A program made the translations under genes and the position numbers. From the NCBI RefSeq assembly GCF_040115645.1, contig NC_089545.1, positions 4,588,001-4,652,000 of the forward strand: 64,000 nucleotides of DNA, read 5' to 3'. The notes below the pieces were generated by a model. It had not been told where the DNA came from and searched no databases. It saw only the letters and a list, made by a program, of their open reading frames with translations. This document shows, in pieces, positions 48,951 through 62,953 of this stretch (the first letter of the stretch is position 1; every line of letters starts with the position of its first letter). The DNA comes from Euwallacea fornicatus (lineage: Eukaryota > Arthropoda > Insecta > Coleoptera > Curculionidae).

Positions 48951-51839
48951 TTTTCATATTTTGCGTTTTTCTCACGTATGCCTTAAAATAAATTTTTGAA
49001 ATTCAAAGATTGTAAAATAAAATGACACCTATATACTGCAATAAATGTATACTAAAATTTAAATTTTTCTTCAAAATCAGCATGAACTTTCTAGACAACT
49101 CAATATATCCCATTCAATTATGTATGAGACAATATACATATAATCAACTTATAAATATTATCAATAAAAAAAATGTTTTAAGAAATAATACTTATTTTTT
49201 CTAAAAAAATCTGGTAAAAATGCTTTTGGTAATTCAGTAACAGTGTAAATTAGTAAAAAACATTAGTCATTTACAAAAGTTTTTTGTTAAGCCTTTAGAT
49301 CATTTTTTCATTTCATTCATACGAAATAATTCGAAATGCTTAAGTTATAGCTTACCTCACAGTATTTGAGTACTAAGTTACTAAGAGAACAATAAGTATT
49401 CTAAACGAAGACAATGCAATCAACCTCTCAACCTCTCCATTAAATCTTTTTTTACTTTAACTCTTGAAATAAATTGTTGGTTTAATTTTAAAAGATTATG
49501 ACTACTTTGCCCTGCTGATAACAGTTTGATTATAAAGTGCATTACCATACTACTATAATTGTTTCTCCGTTATGTTGGGTACAATGGATGTGTATAATAT
49601 AATCGGCATATAGCAGCAAGCAGCATTTACAAATAACTATTTTCGCGCAGTACTGTTAACTTTGAAAAATCTTGATATTGTTAGTTGCTTTCGAGTGAAT
49701 TATTATTTTTGAGTATTCGTTGTTACTATGCGCATTAGACGCATTCATCCCTTGCCAACTCATTGCTTTACTCCTCATTCCACAAACTTGGATTCATGCT
49801 CAATGGGCTCTATTATGAAATTTCTCAGAAAATTTGCGCCTTAAAATACTATTATAGCATTCCTAAATGTGTACTAATAGATTTTTGAACTCACATCAAT
49901 TGTTTCAAACACCTATATTTTCCTTTTACTGACTTAATGTTTTAGAATAAGTTCAAAATTAAAATTAAAGTTCTAAATCAAAAATAAAATGAAATAATTT
50001 TCAAACACCATGTAAATATAGTCTCCATATACTTCAACTTTTCCCTAATTTAACTGACTTTGTATTTCTTAGAGTTTCCAAGATTTGCATGCAGACTTGC
50101 AAGCAGTGCATTCTCATCTTGGAAACTCTGCTTCAAACAAGTTAAACATCAACTGTAAACTAAAGGAATATTTTAACTAGCAATAATGCTGATTCCATCA
50201 GGCCAAAGCGACACTTTAACTACCATTTTTTTGATGGGTCTACAAACTAAGCTTAAATTTGAATAAGTTACAAAGTGTAATACACGCCTAAAGGAGCTCT
50301 ATTATTTATTTTTATCTACACATCTAGTTGGATGGTGTTAACTGTATACTTAAGCTGATTTGTCAAATAATGCTACAAACTTGGGTCGTCCAAATCCAAT
50401 AAATACCTTATGTGTGTTCATATATGCATATAAACATTGGATTTAGCTGAACCTAGTTTAAGTCATTACCAAACAACTGAGCTTTAATGTTATAGAACAA
50501 ATGCACAAAAACCATGCTCTATTACATAATTAGTCTAAAAACGAATGGATATTTAAACATATAAAACTTACCTTCAGTAGTGTTTAAACTGCTCTCTATT
50601 TCAAAGAATACTTCAAACAAATAGAAAAACAAAAACTAACCACAGGTCTAGATGCTGAGACACAGCATAATTAATCAAACGGGTATTCAAGTTTGTTGAT
50701 GCGTATCATATATCCTTGAACTGAGTGATTTTGATTATCAAAGCCAAGGTCAGGATAGGAAGCCTGCTGCACTTTGGCAATAGGAATGAATTTTAGAGGC
50801 TACTTTTCTGAGAGAAAAATTATTTAAATTCTAATGTTTCAATATCAAGGAACTTCGACTAATACTGTCGATGGCGGAATAAAGTATATATAATATGGTG
50901 CTCAGTAATATACTATAGCGTTCCCAGACTTTTTGAATTTACTCGCAGGCCAATAGAGTGAATTAATAACCTCAGATAAGATAACAGTTCAAAGCACCAG
51001 ATCGTGGCCTAAAGTAACGATCAAACAATATATGATATATCAATTATTATTAATTATCTGCTAATATCAAATTTATTAGTATTTATTTATTTACATATAT
51101 TAGGTCTTTTTAAATTCAATAGGAAATGATAACGTCATTTAAAGCAAGGTCGCATCTGTTAATATTTTCCACCTTTTATATTTAACAGACAGAAAAGTAG
51201 AAAGGCAACATAGGGTACTGCTCTACGACCATTCTTGTATCGCCTAAATAAATAATACAAAGAAAAGACTTTTCCTCCTCTTAATAAGAATTGTCATACG
51301 TTTTAAAGCAATATGATTTTAAATATATTAAAAAATAAAAATTTAGACTTTAGACAATCAACGGCACAATAATTGTTTATCACGTAATATTTAAAATATC
51401 TCTCTCAAAAAGACAGAAAATGTAATTTTCTCAATCAAACAATATTTAAATTTTTTAAAATATGTTAAGTTTTTTAATTTGAATTTTCCTCAAAATTCTT
51501 TTTTCCAGACTTTCTTTAGACGTCAATACCCCCAAGCTCGCTTGTGGCAACATTGCTTTAATTGTCCTACGTACAAACTGGACACAATTCCAAACAGCTG
51601 ACTGATTATTTTTTATTTATCTGTTGAATTTAAGAGGAATTTGGTTATGGCAGTGTTTATGAATATAAAGCAGAAGTAATGTACAAGACGCCTATTTTCA
51701 GAGATTATTTCAGATTAAAACATATCAAATTTTTACTAGAAATGTAACTCAACCATTCAGGCTTCGTTTTTTTTGCTTACGACGTATTTTATGTTTATCA
51801 AGTAATATTAAAAAAGAAGTAATTTAATTAATAGATAAA
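48951..51839. other. Intergenic
   Basis: No exon recognised on either strand. It contains the upstream region of the methyltransferase gene. Near 50070-50130 an inverted pair, TTTCCAAGAT...ATCTTGGAAA, flanks about 45 bp. Confidence 0.4.
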
Positions 51840-53727
51840 ATGATCCCTCACAAAAGTATTGCCATTGTAGAATTTAGTACAAGTTTCACTTTATATACTG
51901 TATTTGGCCTAATCAGCACTTTTATAGGAAACATATTCTTTTATAGCAGTATCTATTGCTTCAGTATTGCCACTGCTATAACTTTTATTCGTCTTAGGAT
52001 CCAGCACAAACATGAAGCTTTTGAGGTAACTATAAAGTTATCCCTCTTTGTATATATTTTGATCACTATACTTTATAATTAAATGGTACGCTTGAATAAC
52101 GTTGAAATGACATTATATGTTTAATTAAATCAAAAATATATATTTTCCAAGAGTAGTTTAAGTTTGAAATTTTTAGTGTTTACCGAGAGGCAAGTACAAT
52201 GGGTATGAAGTAAGTAATAAAATTACACTACATAACATTGTAGGTGTCAAAGCAGTCTAGTGAGGAACAATTATTATATTGTGTTGTAGTTGTTATACGA
52301 TTATTGTAATTATAAATATATTTTTTGATCTTGCTTGTTTTAAACCTTTATAGGATAAAATTGTTGACAACATTTAAGCAGTTAAGCTTAGAAAAACATT
52401 ATTTTATTTTTTTGGTACATATTACTGACAATTTGCTTTTTGAGGAGTTTATTTAGTTACACGAAACCTTTAAATGAAAAATTCTCATCATCAACTAAAA
52501 TTCTATATTACTAGAAATAACATATTCATTAATGTGTGCTTACTAATGCTCTAAAATGTCTTATAGATTTTTTACAAAAACCTTTAACTCCCAGTGAATT
52601 TATATCACCATGTGCAAAGAATTACTTAGAGCTATGTTTTCTACATGAAAATGGTGCTGCAGTAAAACGTTGCTGCAAATTTTACATTTTTCCGGTTTTT
52701 TAGGTGACTCTAAACTATAGTTGATGATAGAAAATGTTACTAATCCCATATTACCGCCGCTGTAGGCGGTACCCCGTTCCGAGATCCCCTTATTATTCCT
52801 TCTTATGTGTGGCAATCTGTATATTGAATTATGTAAAATATGTTTATAGGTTTCCTGGCGGGCGGCTTTATTAGGTGCCCTTCTTTCTACTGGACTAAAA
52901 ATATTTTTAACGGGTCCAGCGCATTGGCGAATATTTGGAATTTACATGTCTGTTATGAGTTTTTTCCATTTCTCCGAGTTTATTGCCATAGCAATTATTC
53001 AACCTACTCAAGTTTCAACGGACTCATTTGTACTTAACCACAGCCCACAATACATAGCTGCTGCAGTCAGTTCATGGATTGAGTTCTTCATTGAGGCATA
53101 TTTCTTTCCTGGTAAGTTTTAAGTGGTATAATTGATTTTTGTTCAACTTAAACTTATTTGTTCGTAAATCGTATTTCTATTTTGGGGTCTTTAACACAAT
53201 TTTAGGATTTAAACAACACTTGAGTATTTCGTATGTGGGTCTTTTTATATGTGTCTTTGGGGAATATTTAAGGAAACTTGCAATGATTACTGCTGGTCGC
53301 AATTTTAATCATTTGGTAAGACACTACTATGATGGATGTGAACATGACTGAATTGACATTAAATCGATTATAGGTTCAATCAAAAAAAGCTGATGATCAG
53401 ACACTTGTGACGACGGGGGTCTATGCATATTTCCGGCATCCTAGTTATGTTGGATGGTTTTATTGGGCAATTGGAACTCAAGTAAGATTTAAAAAAAAAA
53501 TGTTGCTTAACCTTTTACTTTTTGAGACATTTTTATTTATTACAATTTAGATTATTTTGCTGAATCCTTTTTGCATTGTGGCCTATACAGTGGTATCCTG
53601 GATGTTTTTCAACAGCCGGATTTACATTGAAGAAATTACATTGTTAAACTTTTTTGGTCAAAATTATGTGGACTATCAAAAAAGAGTGGGAACAGGAATT
53701 CCTTATATTAAAGGATATGAAATTTAA
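51840..53727 (+). CDS. Icmt: Protein-S-isoprenylcysteine O-methyltransferase
   Basis: Five exons give 280 residues (human ICMT 284): 51840-52025, 52850-53111, 53206-53315, 53374-53481 and 53551-53727, with matching phases. The enzyme is an ER multi-spanning membrane protein that methylates the carboxyl group of the farnesyl- or geranylgeranyl-cysteine left after CAAX processing, for example on Ras and Rho proteins, using S-adenosylmethionine. Conserved blocks visible are HFSEFIAIA, DSFVLNHSPQYIAAAVSSW, FGEYLRKLAMITAGRNFNHLV, LVTTGVYAYFRHPSYVGW with FYW next (cofactor-binding core), and the C-terminal EEITLLNFFGQNYVDYQKRV then GIPYIKG. The His and Arg-His-Pro residues of the catalytic core are kept. 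The first exon encodes two predicted TM segments and is the least conserved part, as in other species. The first intron is 824 bp; the others are 58-94 bp. Confidence 0.95.
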
Positions 53728-55662
53728 ATACTTAAACTAAAGCCAAATTTTTCAATCCATGTTTTGAATTGCTTTTTTGAATTACTACATAAAATGACTA
53801 ATTGATTTAGTAAGCATAAATGAAGAACATTTCATAGTAATGCAAGGACTATTAGTTGCCCTATAGAACGTTACGAAATTTATTTGTACTAATTTTAGAA
53901 GAAACGAAAACCAAAATTCTTTTAACAAGTCCTGTTAAGATTCCCTACTTTTTGATGGCCCCTTGGGAATATAAATTCAGCGTTTATTTTAGCACTAATT
54001 CTCTTTAATGTTAATTCGTGGAATCTCGTAAAAAAGGTTTTTATACTGTAAGTTTGTTAATGTGGAGAATTCAAATCTTAACATGTGTTCCAAAGAGTCT
54101 CCAGTATGTAGTTAACTCTTTTAAAGGCTCCTTTAATACACATTAATCCTTATATTTTTCAATTTTAGTAACATTTGGGCATTAATTTCATATGTTTTAC
54201 TAGATTAAGTATTGTTCTTTAAAAATCATACTTGTCCCTAAGGACTATTTGTTATGTCTTTGCTGTTTCACTATGAGCTAATATCTAGGGTTTTTTTAGT
54301 ATGTGAATAGGATTCACTGCTCTGGCAAAGACACCAAAATTGTTAAGATTAGCAGATGTTTATTAATGTCTTTGCAGTCAGCTATTAATTATATGTTTCT
54401 TTAGAGTAAATTAAGAAAAGAAAACGTGAAAACCATTTCAAATTATTCATTTTCAGTTAAAATTCAGTTCAGGTTTTTATTCAAATGTCATTTTTGGATG
54501 AGCATGACGCCTTTTTTGTTTCATACTTTTAACAACAATTTGTTACAAATTGTATCTGTAAACAACGTGACAACGTTCGGGTAATACCGAACTTATACTA
54601 AAAGCATTTAATAAATTAATAATAGATATTAGCTTGCTTGGAAAAAGCTGTAGGTGTCACATTGACCATAATTTACGTTTGCTAACTGTTCATACGGTCA
54701 TTATTGAAACGTTTTGCCATTATAAGCTTTACCTAGAAGTACTTGGGTGGTAAGCAATGTTTTATTTTTATTTTATTCGAAGAAGTAGCTTACGACAAAA
54801 TTTGTTAAAATATTCATCTTATTGTACCTAATGGGTGTATCAAAAAATGTCTGGTGCGGGAAGCTTCGCGATGTACGGTAACTTAATTCGATTGGATCGG
54901 AATGTATCTACTCGAGGTTATAGAATTAAAATTCTTTTCAAATAGAATAGAATCAGAAGAAGAAAGACTTATTTAAAGTGGATTATCTATTCTCGGGCAC
55001 AATATATAATCCGTTGTGTGAATATTTATTAAAGTGGTTGTAATATTTCTGAAATGTTAAATAATCTTCTAATAATCGATTATATTTTAGGAGTCATTAA
55101 CTTATTGTAGATAATTCGTGTTCATGTTTGTTATTATATGTTTCCTTAGGTACTTATGTAACATAATTCAGAGCAATAATATATTTTTGTTGACCAAAAT
55201 TTTATTGTGTTTTCTTACAATACCTTTTCTTAAGACTATAAAATACAAGTCAATATTAATCATAATGATATCGATACATGTGTTTAACGTGCAAATAAAT
55301 GCCTAGAACATTGAATTAAATTGTACCGTTTGTTACCAATACATTAAACGTAAAATTTGATAGAAGTGAGGTCCAATGTGATCCAAAGGGTAAAAAGAGA
55401 CGAGCCTATAAAAATTTGGCTGCAAATAAATGTTGAATTCATGTAATTAGAAATCTCGCGTCCCTCATCAAGTTGAAAAATTAAATGCAAGTCCAAGTCT
55501 ATAATTATTTGTTCTGTGAGTAATACCTACTTGAAAGTCTATGCATGAGTCCCCGTAAATTTTCCTCACATACCCATAGTTTCTTCACCTTATGTGAGTT
55601 TAGTTATCTGTACCTGTAATTCTTTGGTCAAATGGTTGATAGGTGCTGGATGGTCTACACCC
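53728..55662. other. Intergenic, with one solo transposon-like end
   Basis: No exon recognised. Near 54830, AATGGGTGTATCAAAAAATG followed by TCTGGTG resembles the left end of the element at 28094. AATAAA at about 54610 is the first clear polyadenylation signal after the methyltransferase stop, giving a long 3' UTR if used. Confidence 0.4.
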
Positions 55663-55909
55663 TATATAGAGGGTGCCTCAAAATTATAGAAACAAACAAG
55701 CTACTCGATTATACAACAAAAACTCTTATCAAAATCCATTTTTTGCTTTGCTTTTAAATTAAATACGAAAAAACTTCCATATTCAACTTATTTAAAACAC
55801 CTTGTATCTACAAAACCAATATTTTGACGAATTTTCTTTTACTTCTGTCACAACAATAAAAAAAAACTGACTAGACTATAAAATCATCAAACTTAAGACA
55901 CACTGTATA
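55663..55909. mobile_element. Small MITE-like element
   Basis: The left end TATATAGAGGGTGCCTCAAA and the inverted right end TATACAGTGTGTCTTAAG enclose about 247 bp. A further end-like sequence, AACACCTTGTATC, occurs inside near 55798, so this may be two overlapping insertions. Non-coding. Confidence 0.45.
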
Positions 55910-56148
55910 CTCCTACATCATTTTCAATCCTGCTTTTTCTGAGTGTTTGAATTTTAATCACATTTTTAATCTTCATTTAGCGTAATATTGCAAATGTTCA
56001 AAGTTGTTGGAAATAAAAATAAAGCTTCAACATAAATAAAAAACCAACAGTTCATTTACCCTACATTTTCAATATTTGGCATGCAGAAGAGGAATTTAAT
56101 CTAAACTAAATGAATACAAAATGGAAAACGAAATTAAGATAAATACTT
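55910..56148. other. 3' flank of ABC transporter
   Basis: A+T-rich 3' UTR or intergenic sequence following the minus-strand stop codon. Nothing else recognised. Confidence 0.4.
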
Positions 56149-59100
56149 CTACACTTTCGGGTCATGGCTATATGTCCATGCCTGTAATGACATAGCCTTT
56201 AATTGCTCTGTCATCGTAGGGCCAGTCTGTAGAACCATTTGATGGAAGTGTCCATTTGTCTTTTGTAATAACATGTACGGATGGTCAAATTCTAGCACTT
56301 GTCCGGAACCCATTACCAATACTTTATCTGAATCCATAATTGTGTTTAGACGATGTGCTATCGTTAATACTGTACAAGTCTTGAATTTTCTTCGTATCGT
56401 TGCTTGAATCAGACTGTCGGTCCTGAGATATTCATTAGAAGGAGTTAGGATTAAGTTATGGATGAAGTCGAAGAGAAGAATAAAATAGAATTTAGAAAAG
56501 TTAAGATTAAGTTATTAACCAACCTTGCATCTACATTTGCTGTCGCTTCATCCAAGACCAGAATTTTATTTTTCCGTAACAACGCCCTCGCCAGACATAG
56601 TAGTTGTCTCTGACCAACACTAAAGTTGCTTCCTCCTTCTGACACCTGTATATCCAAGGTGGTTCCTAAGTTTTTCAATTCCACCTAAAAACTGTTTTTT
56701 TTCAATCTAATCTCACTCTTTTACATTAAATCTGAAAATACCTCCTCTAAAGCCTCCCATATGCTCTTATCAACAAACTCATTGAAAGGGTCAAGATTGT
56801 ACCGTAAGGTAGCACTGAAGAGCACCGGTTCTTGAGGAATTATGGATATATTTTTTCGTAAATCATTTAAGCCTAAAGTTCTGGAGTCCACATTATCTAT
56901 AATAATTTGACCTTCTATTGGTGCTAAGTTGAAAAGGGCCCAAATTAGCGAAGATTTGCCTGCACCTGTTCTCCCGACAATACCAATCTATGGAATCACA
57001 GAGTAGAAACGAGAAAGATCCATATTTTTTTTGGTACATTTCACCTTCTCACCACCTTCGATTTTGAAATTAAGGTTCTTAAGAACTGGTGGTTCACCTC
57101 TAATGTAGATTAATGACATGTTTCTAAATTCGATCGCTCCTTTCTCTGGGAATGCTCTCTTTGGCATATTATCTAAGAGAACAAATAAAATTAGTTAGAG
57201 GGTGTCAACTTTCACCCAAAGAGATTAGAATAAAAATTGTTTACAAACTTTCTAGTGAAAACCTATTTTTTAATATTTAAAACTCCAAAACCGATAGACA
57301 TAGGCATAGGACTACACATCCCAGAAGTCATCAGCTTAAATTGCAATTTGAAAATATTCAAAAACGTATGGTATATTTTACGCTCTACGTGTCCCTAGCT
57401 TCCGCTTCAACTGCTCATTATGTTCGTTTCAAGTGTTTTCACTCATGCCAATCAGTCCTATATTCTACATGCATACAGAATTATACAGAAGAATGTTTCC
57501 GAGAATCTTGTTTTCAGATCTTTTCTGGTTGTAAGTATCAATAAAACTTAGTGGTATTCTAAATGGACACAAGTATTTTTCCGACACATTTAAGCTCGAG
57601 AGTGATGTGGAAACAGACTTTAACTTATTACCTTTTGGTGTTTTGAACGGGCCCTCTTTCTCTAGAACTGTATACTGCATCACTCTTTCAACGCTCGTTA
57701 ATTGATTAATTACTTCGGCAGTTTGACGCATACCATGCTGTACCATGCCAGTCAAAATAAGGGATTGTGATATAGCCAAACCCATTAGGCTTCCGTTGGC
57801 AGTATTTCCAACTGGAATAATTTGCTTCAATATCAAATTACTTATAGAGAGACTCATGAATTGCGTCCCCGAAGTAGCAGGTGTAATATTATAAGTTATG
57901 ATCTTACATTCAATAGATAGCACGAAGGCGAAGGTGACGATGGTTATAAAAATCACACTGATAATATCTAACCACAATCCAAATGATACCATGCACATAA
58001 TTGTAAAAAACCATGCAGATGTGTGGGCATCCTAAAAACGTATTGAATGTAATATCTTAAATTTTGATGCAAATTCTGATATATTACCTGATGCTCATCG
58101 AACTCTTGGATTAAATTTTCTTCAGCCTGGAAAGCCCTTATGGTAGTCAATCCGCTAATTGATGAAGTTATATGAGAAAAGACTGGCGATTTTGCTGTAG
58201 GTTTTAATTATAATATTAATTATAGTGATTGTGTAAATGATTGTGAACCGTTACATACCTATTCCCTCTAAATGTTTGATATCTTTGGCGCTAGCTATGT
58301 ACCAACCTCTTAATTTCATGAAGGCATACCCCAATATTACCATAGCTATTATCATGTAGTAATTTGAGACCGCTACATTTACCAATATACCGGCCATAAC
58401 CAGTATAATCTACAAAAGCAAACAATCTTCATAATATATTTTGAATGTTAATGGGAAGTAGAATGTCGCTCACTGTAATTGCGTCCATCAAAACCCTAGG
58501 TAGAACTTCATCAATTGCCCCCATATCCTTACTAAACCTGTTAAGAATTCTCCCGCTTGGGTTTACGTCGAAAAATCTCATGGGTGCCTCTAGCAAGCAA
58601 TGGAACATTTTTTTATGAATATTTGTCGATGATTTCATGGCCATAGTGTAAAAGAAAATTGCTCTCGTTATTGTGAAAACTACGGCTGCCACTATTAGGC
58701 CAGTATAAATATATATGGCCACTTGAGTTTTAAACAGTGTATACCCCTGACCATCTGCCTCGACTTCGTCAAATATGTCTTCGGCGCTGATTTTTGTTGA
58801 TTTTTTTATATTAGATGCATTGAGAAAAGTAGTAACGTTTGTGATGTTTTGATTTGATACATAGCGAATGTCTTCCTGCTTGGTCCTAAAATTCATTTAG
58901 TACATAGTCGAGAGCATTGTAAGGCCGATGATTAGGAACTAACGAACAAGTTTAAAGTTTGAATTATAATTTATATAATGACACCTAAGTACATTATATA
59001 TCTGTTGGCCGAATGTCGTTCAAAATATTTTTCCTCACATTATTTCTATGTTCCGAAAAGATGAAAAAATTATGAATGTGGGAACAGATCGTTTGATCGA

Positions 59101-62100
59101 ACTATCAATAAAATCTATCGACTACTACGAAAGTAAAAAGTTTTATTCGACCATATAAATACGTTTTCTACCTAGTGGACACTTGTAATTAAGACTGAAA
59201 TTTCGAAATGCGCCTGGACTAATACTGCTTATGCTAAGTTAATTGTGCAAAAGCATCCATACTAAGCGACCAACCGCAAATCGATAACGTGCAATACCGC
59301 AAGTTGCATACAGATGGCGCGTCAATACCTCACAATGCGCTGTTCAAAAGATAACCAATAGAGGGTAGTGGAGATATCTGGCAACATCTAGGGGAAGATC
59401 ATCTGGCAAAACTTATTAAGTCTAATGGTGCGGTTGTTTAGTCGTAGAAACGTACATTTTTAAATTTAGATGCACGCACTTGCGATTGAAAAATCACAAC
59501 GAGTAAAAAGTTGCAATTCGCTTTATTTTTCTTACGACTTGATAGACATAAGTTAAAATTAAACATTCATACTACAAACACTTCTATACGTGGCCCTACG
59601 ATTCCTATTCTTTAGTCACACGAAAATTCATGAAATCAATATTTGAGTGAACCTGTTCGAGAGTGGATGGCTACTTCTTAAAAGAATGAATTGACTTCAC
59701 ACACAAAATCTTTGATTTCGGATAAAATGGAAGAGTGCGCTAACCATGATAGATTCCGGAACTCATTCATAAAAAAATGTATGAGCAACATGAAAACGTG
59801 TATCTATAGAAAGAATATCAATTTGATTTCAATTGCATACTGTTGAGAACTTACCAATATGCAACCCAATAGTCAGTACCAGTACACGCAGCCATGGACA
59901 TTGCAAACAGGAACAATACAAACGTAAAAAAGCACCAATTTCCTACCGCATTGAAATAATCCTTAAATGGAGTGCTTCCTTCATAATTCATATCCTCGTC
60001 GTGCTCTTCATCTCTAACTGTTTGCTCAAATAAAGACTCAGCTTTGCTCTGCAAGATTCACAAAGATGAAAAACATTTTTAAGCCACAGGGCTATCATGA
60101 CTAACAATAATTGAGGTTCTTCTTTTTAAACTAATCCTTGCTACGTCAATGGCAGAGTGATCAGCCTCCTGCTTCTCCTCCTCTTTGTCTTCTTCAGTTT
60201 CATCAGCAGTGGCCAGCAATTTCGTGAAATCAAGGCTACTATTGGACAACTCATCAAAAGTTCCCACGCATTCTATTCTTCCCTAAATGCGAATATTTGC
60301 CATATAACCTCACGTTTCAGCTCGGAGAAGGAATAAAACATGTTTCTACCTCATTTAAGACAATGATTAGATCCGCCTTCTTGAGATACTGGAGCTGATG
60401 AGTGACCAAAATGCGGGTTTTATTCTCTAGATATTCGATTATGCATTTCTCGAATAAGTGCTTGCCCACATGAGTATCCACAGCTGACAAAGGGTCATCT
60501 AAGAGATAGATATCAGCTTGTCTGTAGATGGCACGCGCCAGGTTAATTCTTGCCCGTTGTCCACCACTGAGGGACACTCCCCTTTCTCCAACTAAGGTTC
60601 TGTCACCTGGACATGTAAGTTAGCTCAGGTTAGATCCTATTTAAACCTAATTTGTCACTAGAAGGGACTACTAACCGTAAGGAAGCTGTTCGAAATCTTT
60701 CTCCAATGCACAAACACGTGCCACTTTTTTGTAGAGGAGAGAATCATATTCTTTGCCAAACAAAATGTTTTTTCTGACTGAAGCTACGAATAACCAAGGT
60801 TCTTGTGCTGAATAAGAGATATTGCCTCCTAACTGTATTGTTCCAACAGTAGGTGTAAGCTCTCCAAGCAGCAGCTAAAAAGAATTAAGATACCTTATTT
60901 ATGTACAGCATGTCCGTTTCTAGAGCTTACCTATAGGGAGTTTCATACACATAAGCAAGACAATCATGATGCGAGGTGGGTCAAATAAGAAAAAAAGAAT
61001 TTAATACAAACCTGCAAAAGTGACGATTTTCCCGATCCTACAGGGCCAATGACTGCGCACAGTTTTCCTTCAGGCACAACCAAATTAATGTTCTTTAAAG
61101 CCGTAGTATGCTTGACCCACGATGCACTAATTTCTTTCAAAATTACCACTTTTTCCGGAACTTTCTCTATAATAGACTCCTCCTTTTCATTCAACACTAG
61201 TACCTCTTGCAACCTCTTAATAGCCACCCATGACTCGGCACTTAAAGTAATTGCCAGGGGGTATATGATTGCCATGGCCACTAAAATTCTATGAATATTA
61301 TTTGAAAACAACATTACTTCGAATAAACATTTTACATTGCAGAATATTGAAGAACTGAGCCATCGAGAACACGACATTTGCTGTAACCCTCTCGCCCATT
61401 AGGGAGTAGGTAATCACAGTTAGAAATAGAGTTAGACGCTCTACAAATACAGTGGAACTAGAGTAAAACCCTTTCAAATGTGATGATTTTATCAAAGCGC
61501 TGATTTCTCTTGCTCTTAAACATTCAATGAGTTTCTCAAATGGCTTCTCCCATGCGTACATTTTGATTACTTGAATACCGTTAATGATTTCGTTCATGTG
61601 TTTGACTCTATTGTCGCATCTTTGAGCCACTTGTAAGCGTAGCTGAGTTGCAAGTTTACCAAAGTAAGCTAAAAGAATGATTACAACAAACTTAAAATAT
61701 ATTTTATGTTATAGTCACTTTGCAACGGCACGGTTATGAGGATCATTGCTCCAATGCCGATCAAGCAGTATACTCCTATAATCCGCCACATCAAATAAGT
61801 GACCAATACCACCTGAATTGGCATGATCCATATGTGAGGTAGCATAATAGCCACTTGATCGAACCTCTGAACATCGTTAGAGAGGATGTTTATTATGCGT
61901 CCAGCTGCAGCGTCTCCTTGAGATTGCCTGTTCAGCTTCACAATCTGATGTAAGACAAATGTAAGCATTTTCTGGTTATCTTAATGGCACTTTGTACTAC
62001 TTTTCTATACACCAACGATGAGACAGCTATCCGAGCCCTCATACCAACAGCCATCCCTCCAAAGTTTCCATGGTGCATAAAGAAAATTGTGAATAGGGAT

Positions 62101-62953
62101 ATTAAAATGAGTATTGAGGACCATGTGTAGACAACCGTTCGATCTCCAGTACCCTCAGATTCGAATTCTTTTACTAGATACGCTAGCGCTAGAGGTTGGG
62201 GTGGCCTACGTTAGAGATAATAGTTTTTGCTAATTTGAATCACTTTCATGCCACTTAAGCAACGGTACCTTAAAATTATGCATTGAACGAAGAAGAAGAA
62301 ACTGAAGACTGAACAATCCCAGAAAAATGTTTTAAATAGCGCTTTAAGTAAACTGGGTTTCCCATTTGGTTTTTCTTTTGCTATCCTAACTTCTTCATCC
62401 CAGTACCGCTGCAACTTTTCTCCTACTACTTCTGACTTGTCAACTGGCAAGGTCTGATAGAGATCTGTGAGCTTGATTTTCCTTTTGCTGCCTAAATGGA
62501 AGAGTGGTATAGTCCATCTGAAAGTAATTTTTCTTTCGTTCAGTCATTGACCATCAGTAAGAGTGAAGATGATTCACTATAATGCAAATGAATAAATCAG
62601 TAGATGAACTACATAATGAATACGGTGCACAACTTAAGTCTTTGAGCTACAACGACGTGTTGGGGTCTTAACTTTAAGGCTTGAAAAATATTAATTTGAC
62701 GGCTGTACACAGTAGGGCTCATGTTATTTTGACAGTTATAAATACCCGAGCTCTCTCGAGTCCTGTTTGAAGTATTTGGAAGGGCCTGCCGCTTACTCAC
62801 TAATTCAGACGTAAAATTGATTTTAAATTGCTCTTTTACGTGTATGTGCGAATACTTAGTATTCTACTATAATACTTACGCAAAAAATAACTTGGAAAGA
62901 AAATTGGCTTTCTTTTTGGGATTCTCTTTTTCCAGTTTGAAAGCTGCATCCAT
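56149..62953 (-). CDS. ABC transporter subfamily C, MRP4-like exporter
   Basis: Nineteen exons give 1321 residues (human ABCC4 about 1325). Exons: 62953-62880, 62517-62269, 62205-62001, 61944-61719, 61668-61336, 61280-61012, 60874-60676, 60606-60350, 60282-60106, 60048-59855, 58885-58474, 58409-58259, 58194-58088, 58031-57908, 57811-57632, 57172-57045, 56987-56742, 56684-56524, 56422-56149. Layout is TMD1-NBD1-TMD2-NBD2 without the extra N-terminal TMD0, the short-MRP form. NBD1 has Walker A GPVGSGKSS (about residue 441), signature LSGGQ and Walker B IYLLDDPLSAVD. NBD2 has Walker A GRTGAGKSS (about 1100), the ABCC4-type signature FSVGQ, Walker B ILVLDEATANVD and H-loop TIAHRLNT. Known role: ATP-driven plasma-membrane export of organic anions, conjugates and cyclic nucleotides. 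The acidic Glu/Asp-Lys linker after NBD1 is variable, and the exon 9 donor (GTTAGT) is the least certain junction. Similar insect genes are often tandem families; no second copy is inside the window. Confidence 0.95.
58886..59854 (-). other. Largest intron of the ABC transporter
   Basis: This 969-bp intron is several times longer than its neighbours in the same gene. I see no transposon ends or coding frame in it. The block around 59310-59400 is less A+T-rich than the rest (it includes AGATGGCG). Confidence 0.5.
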
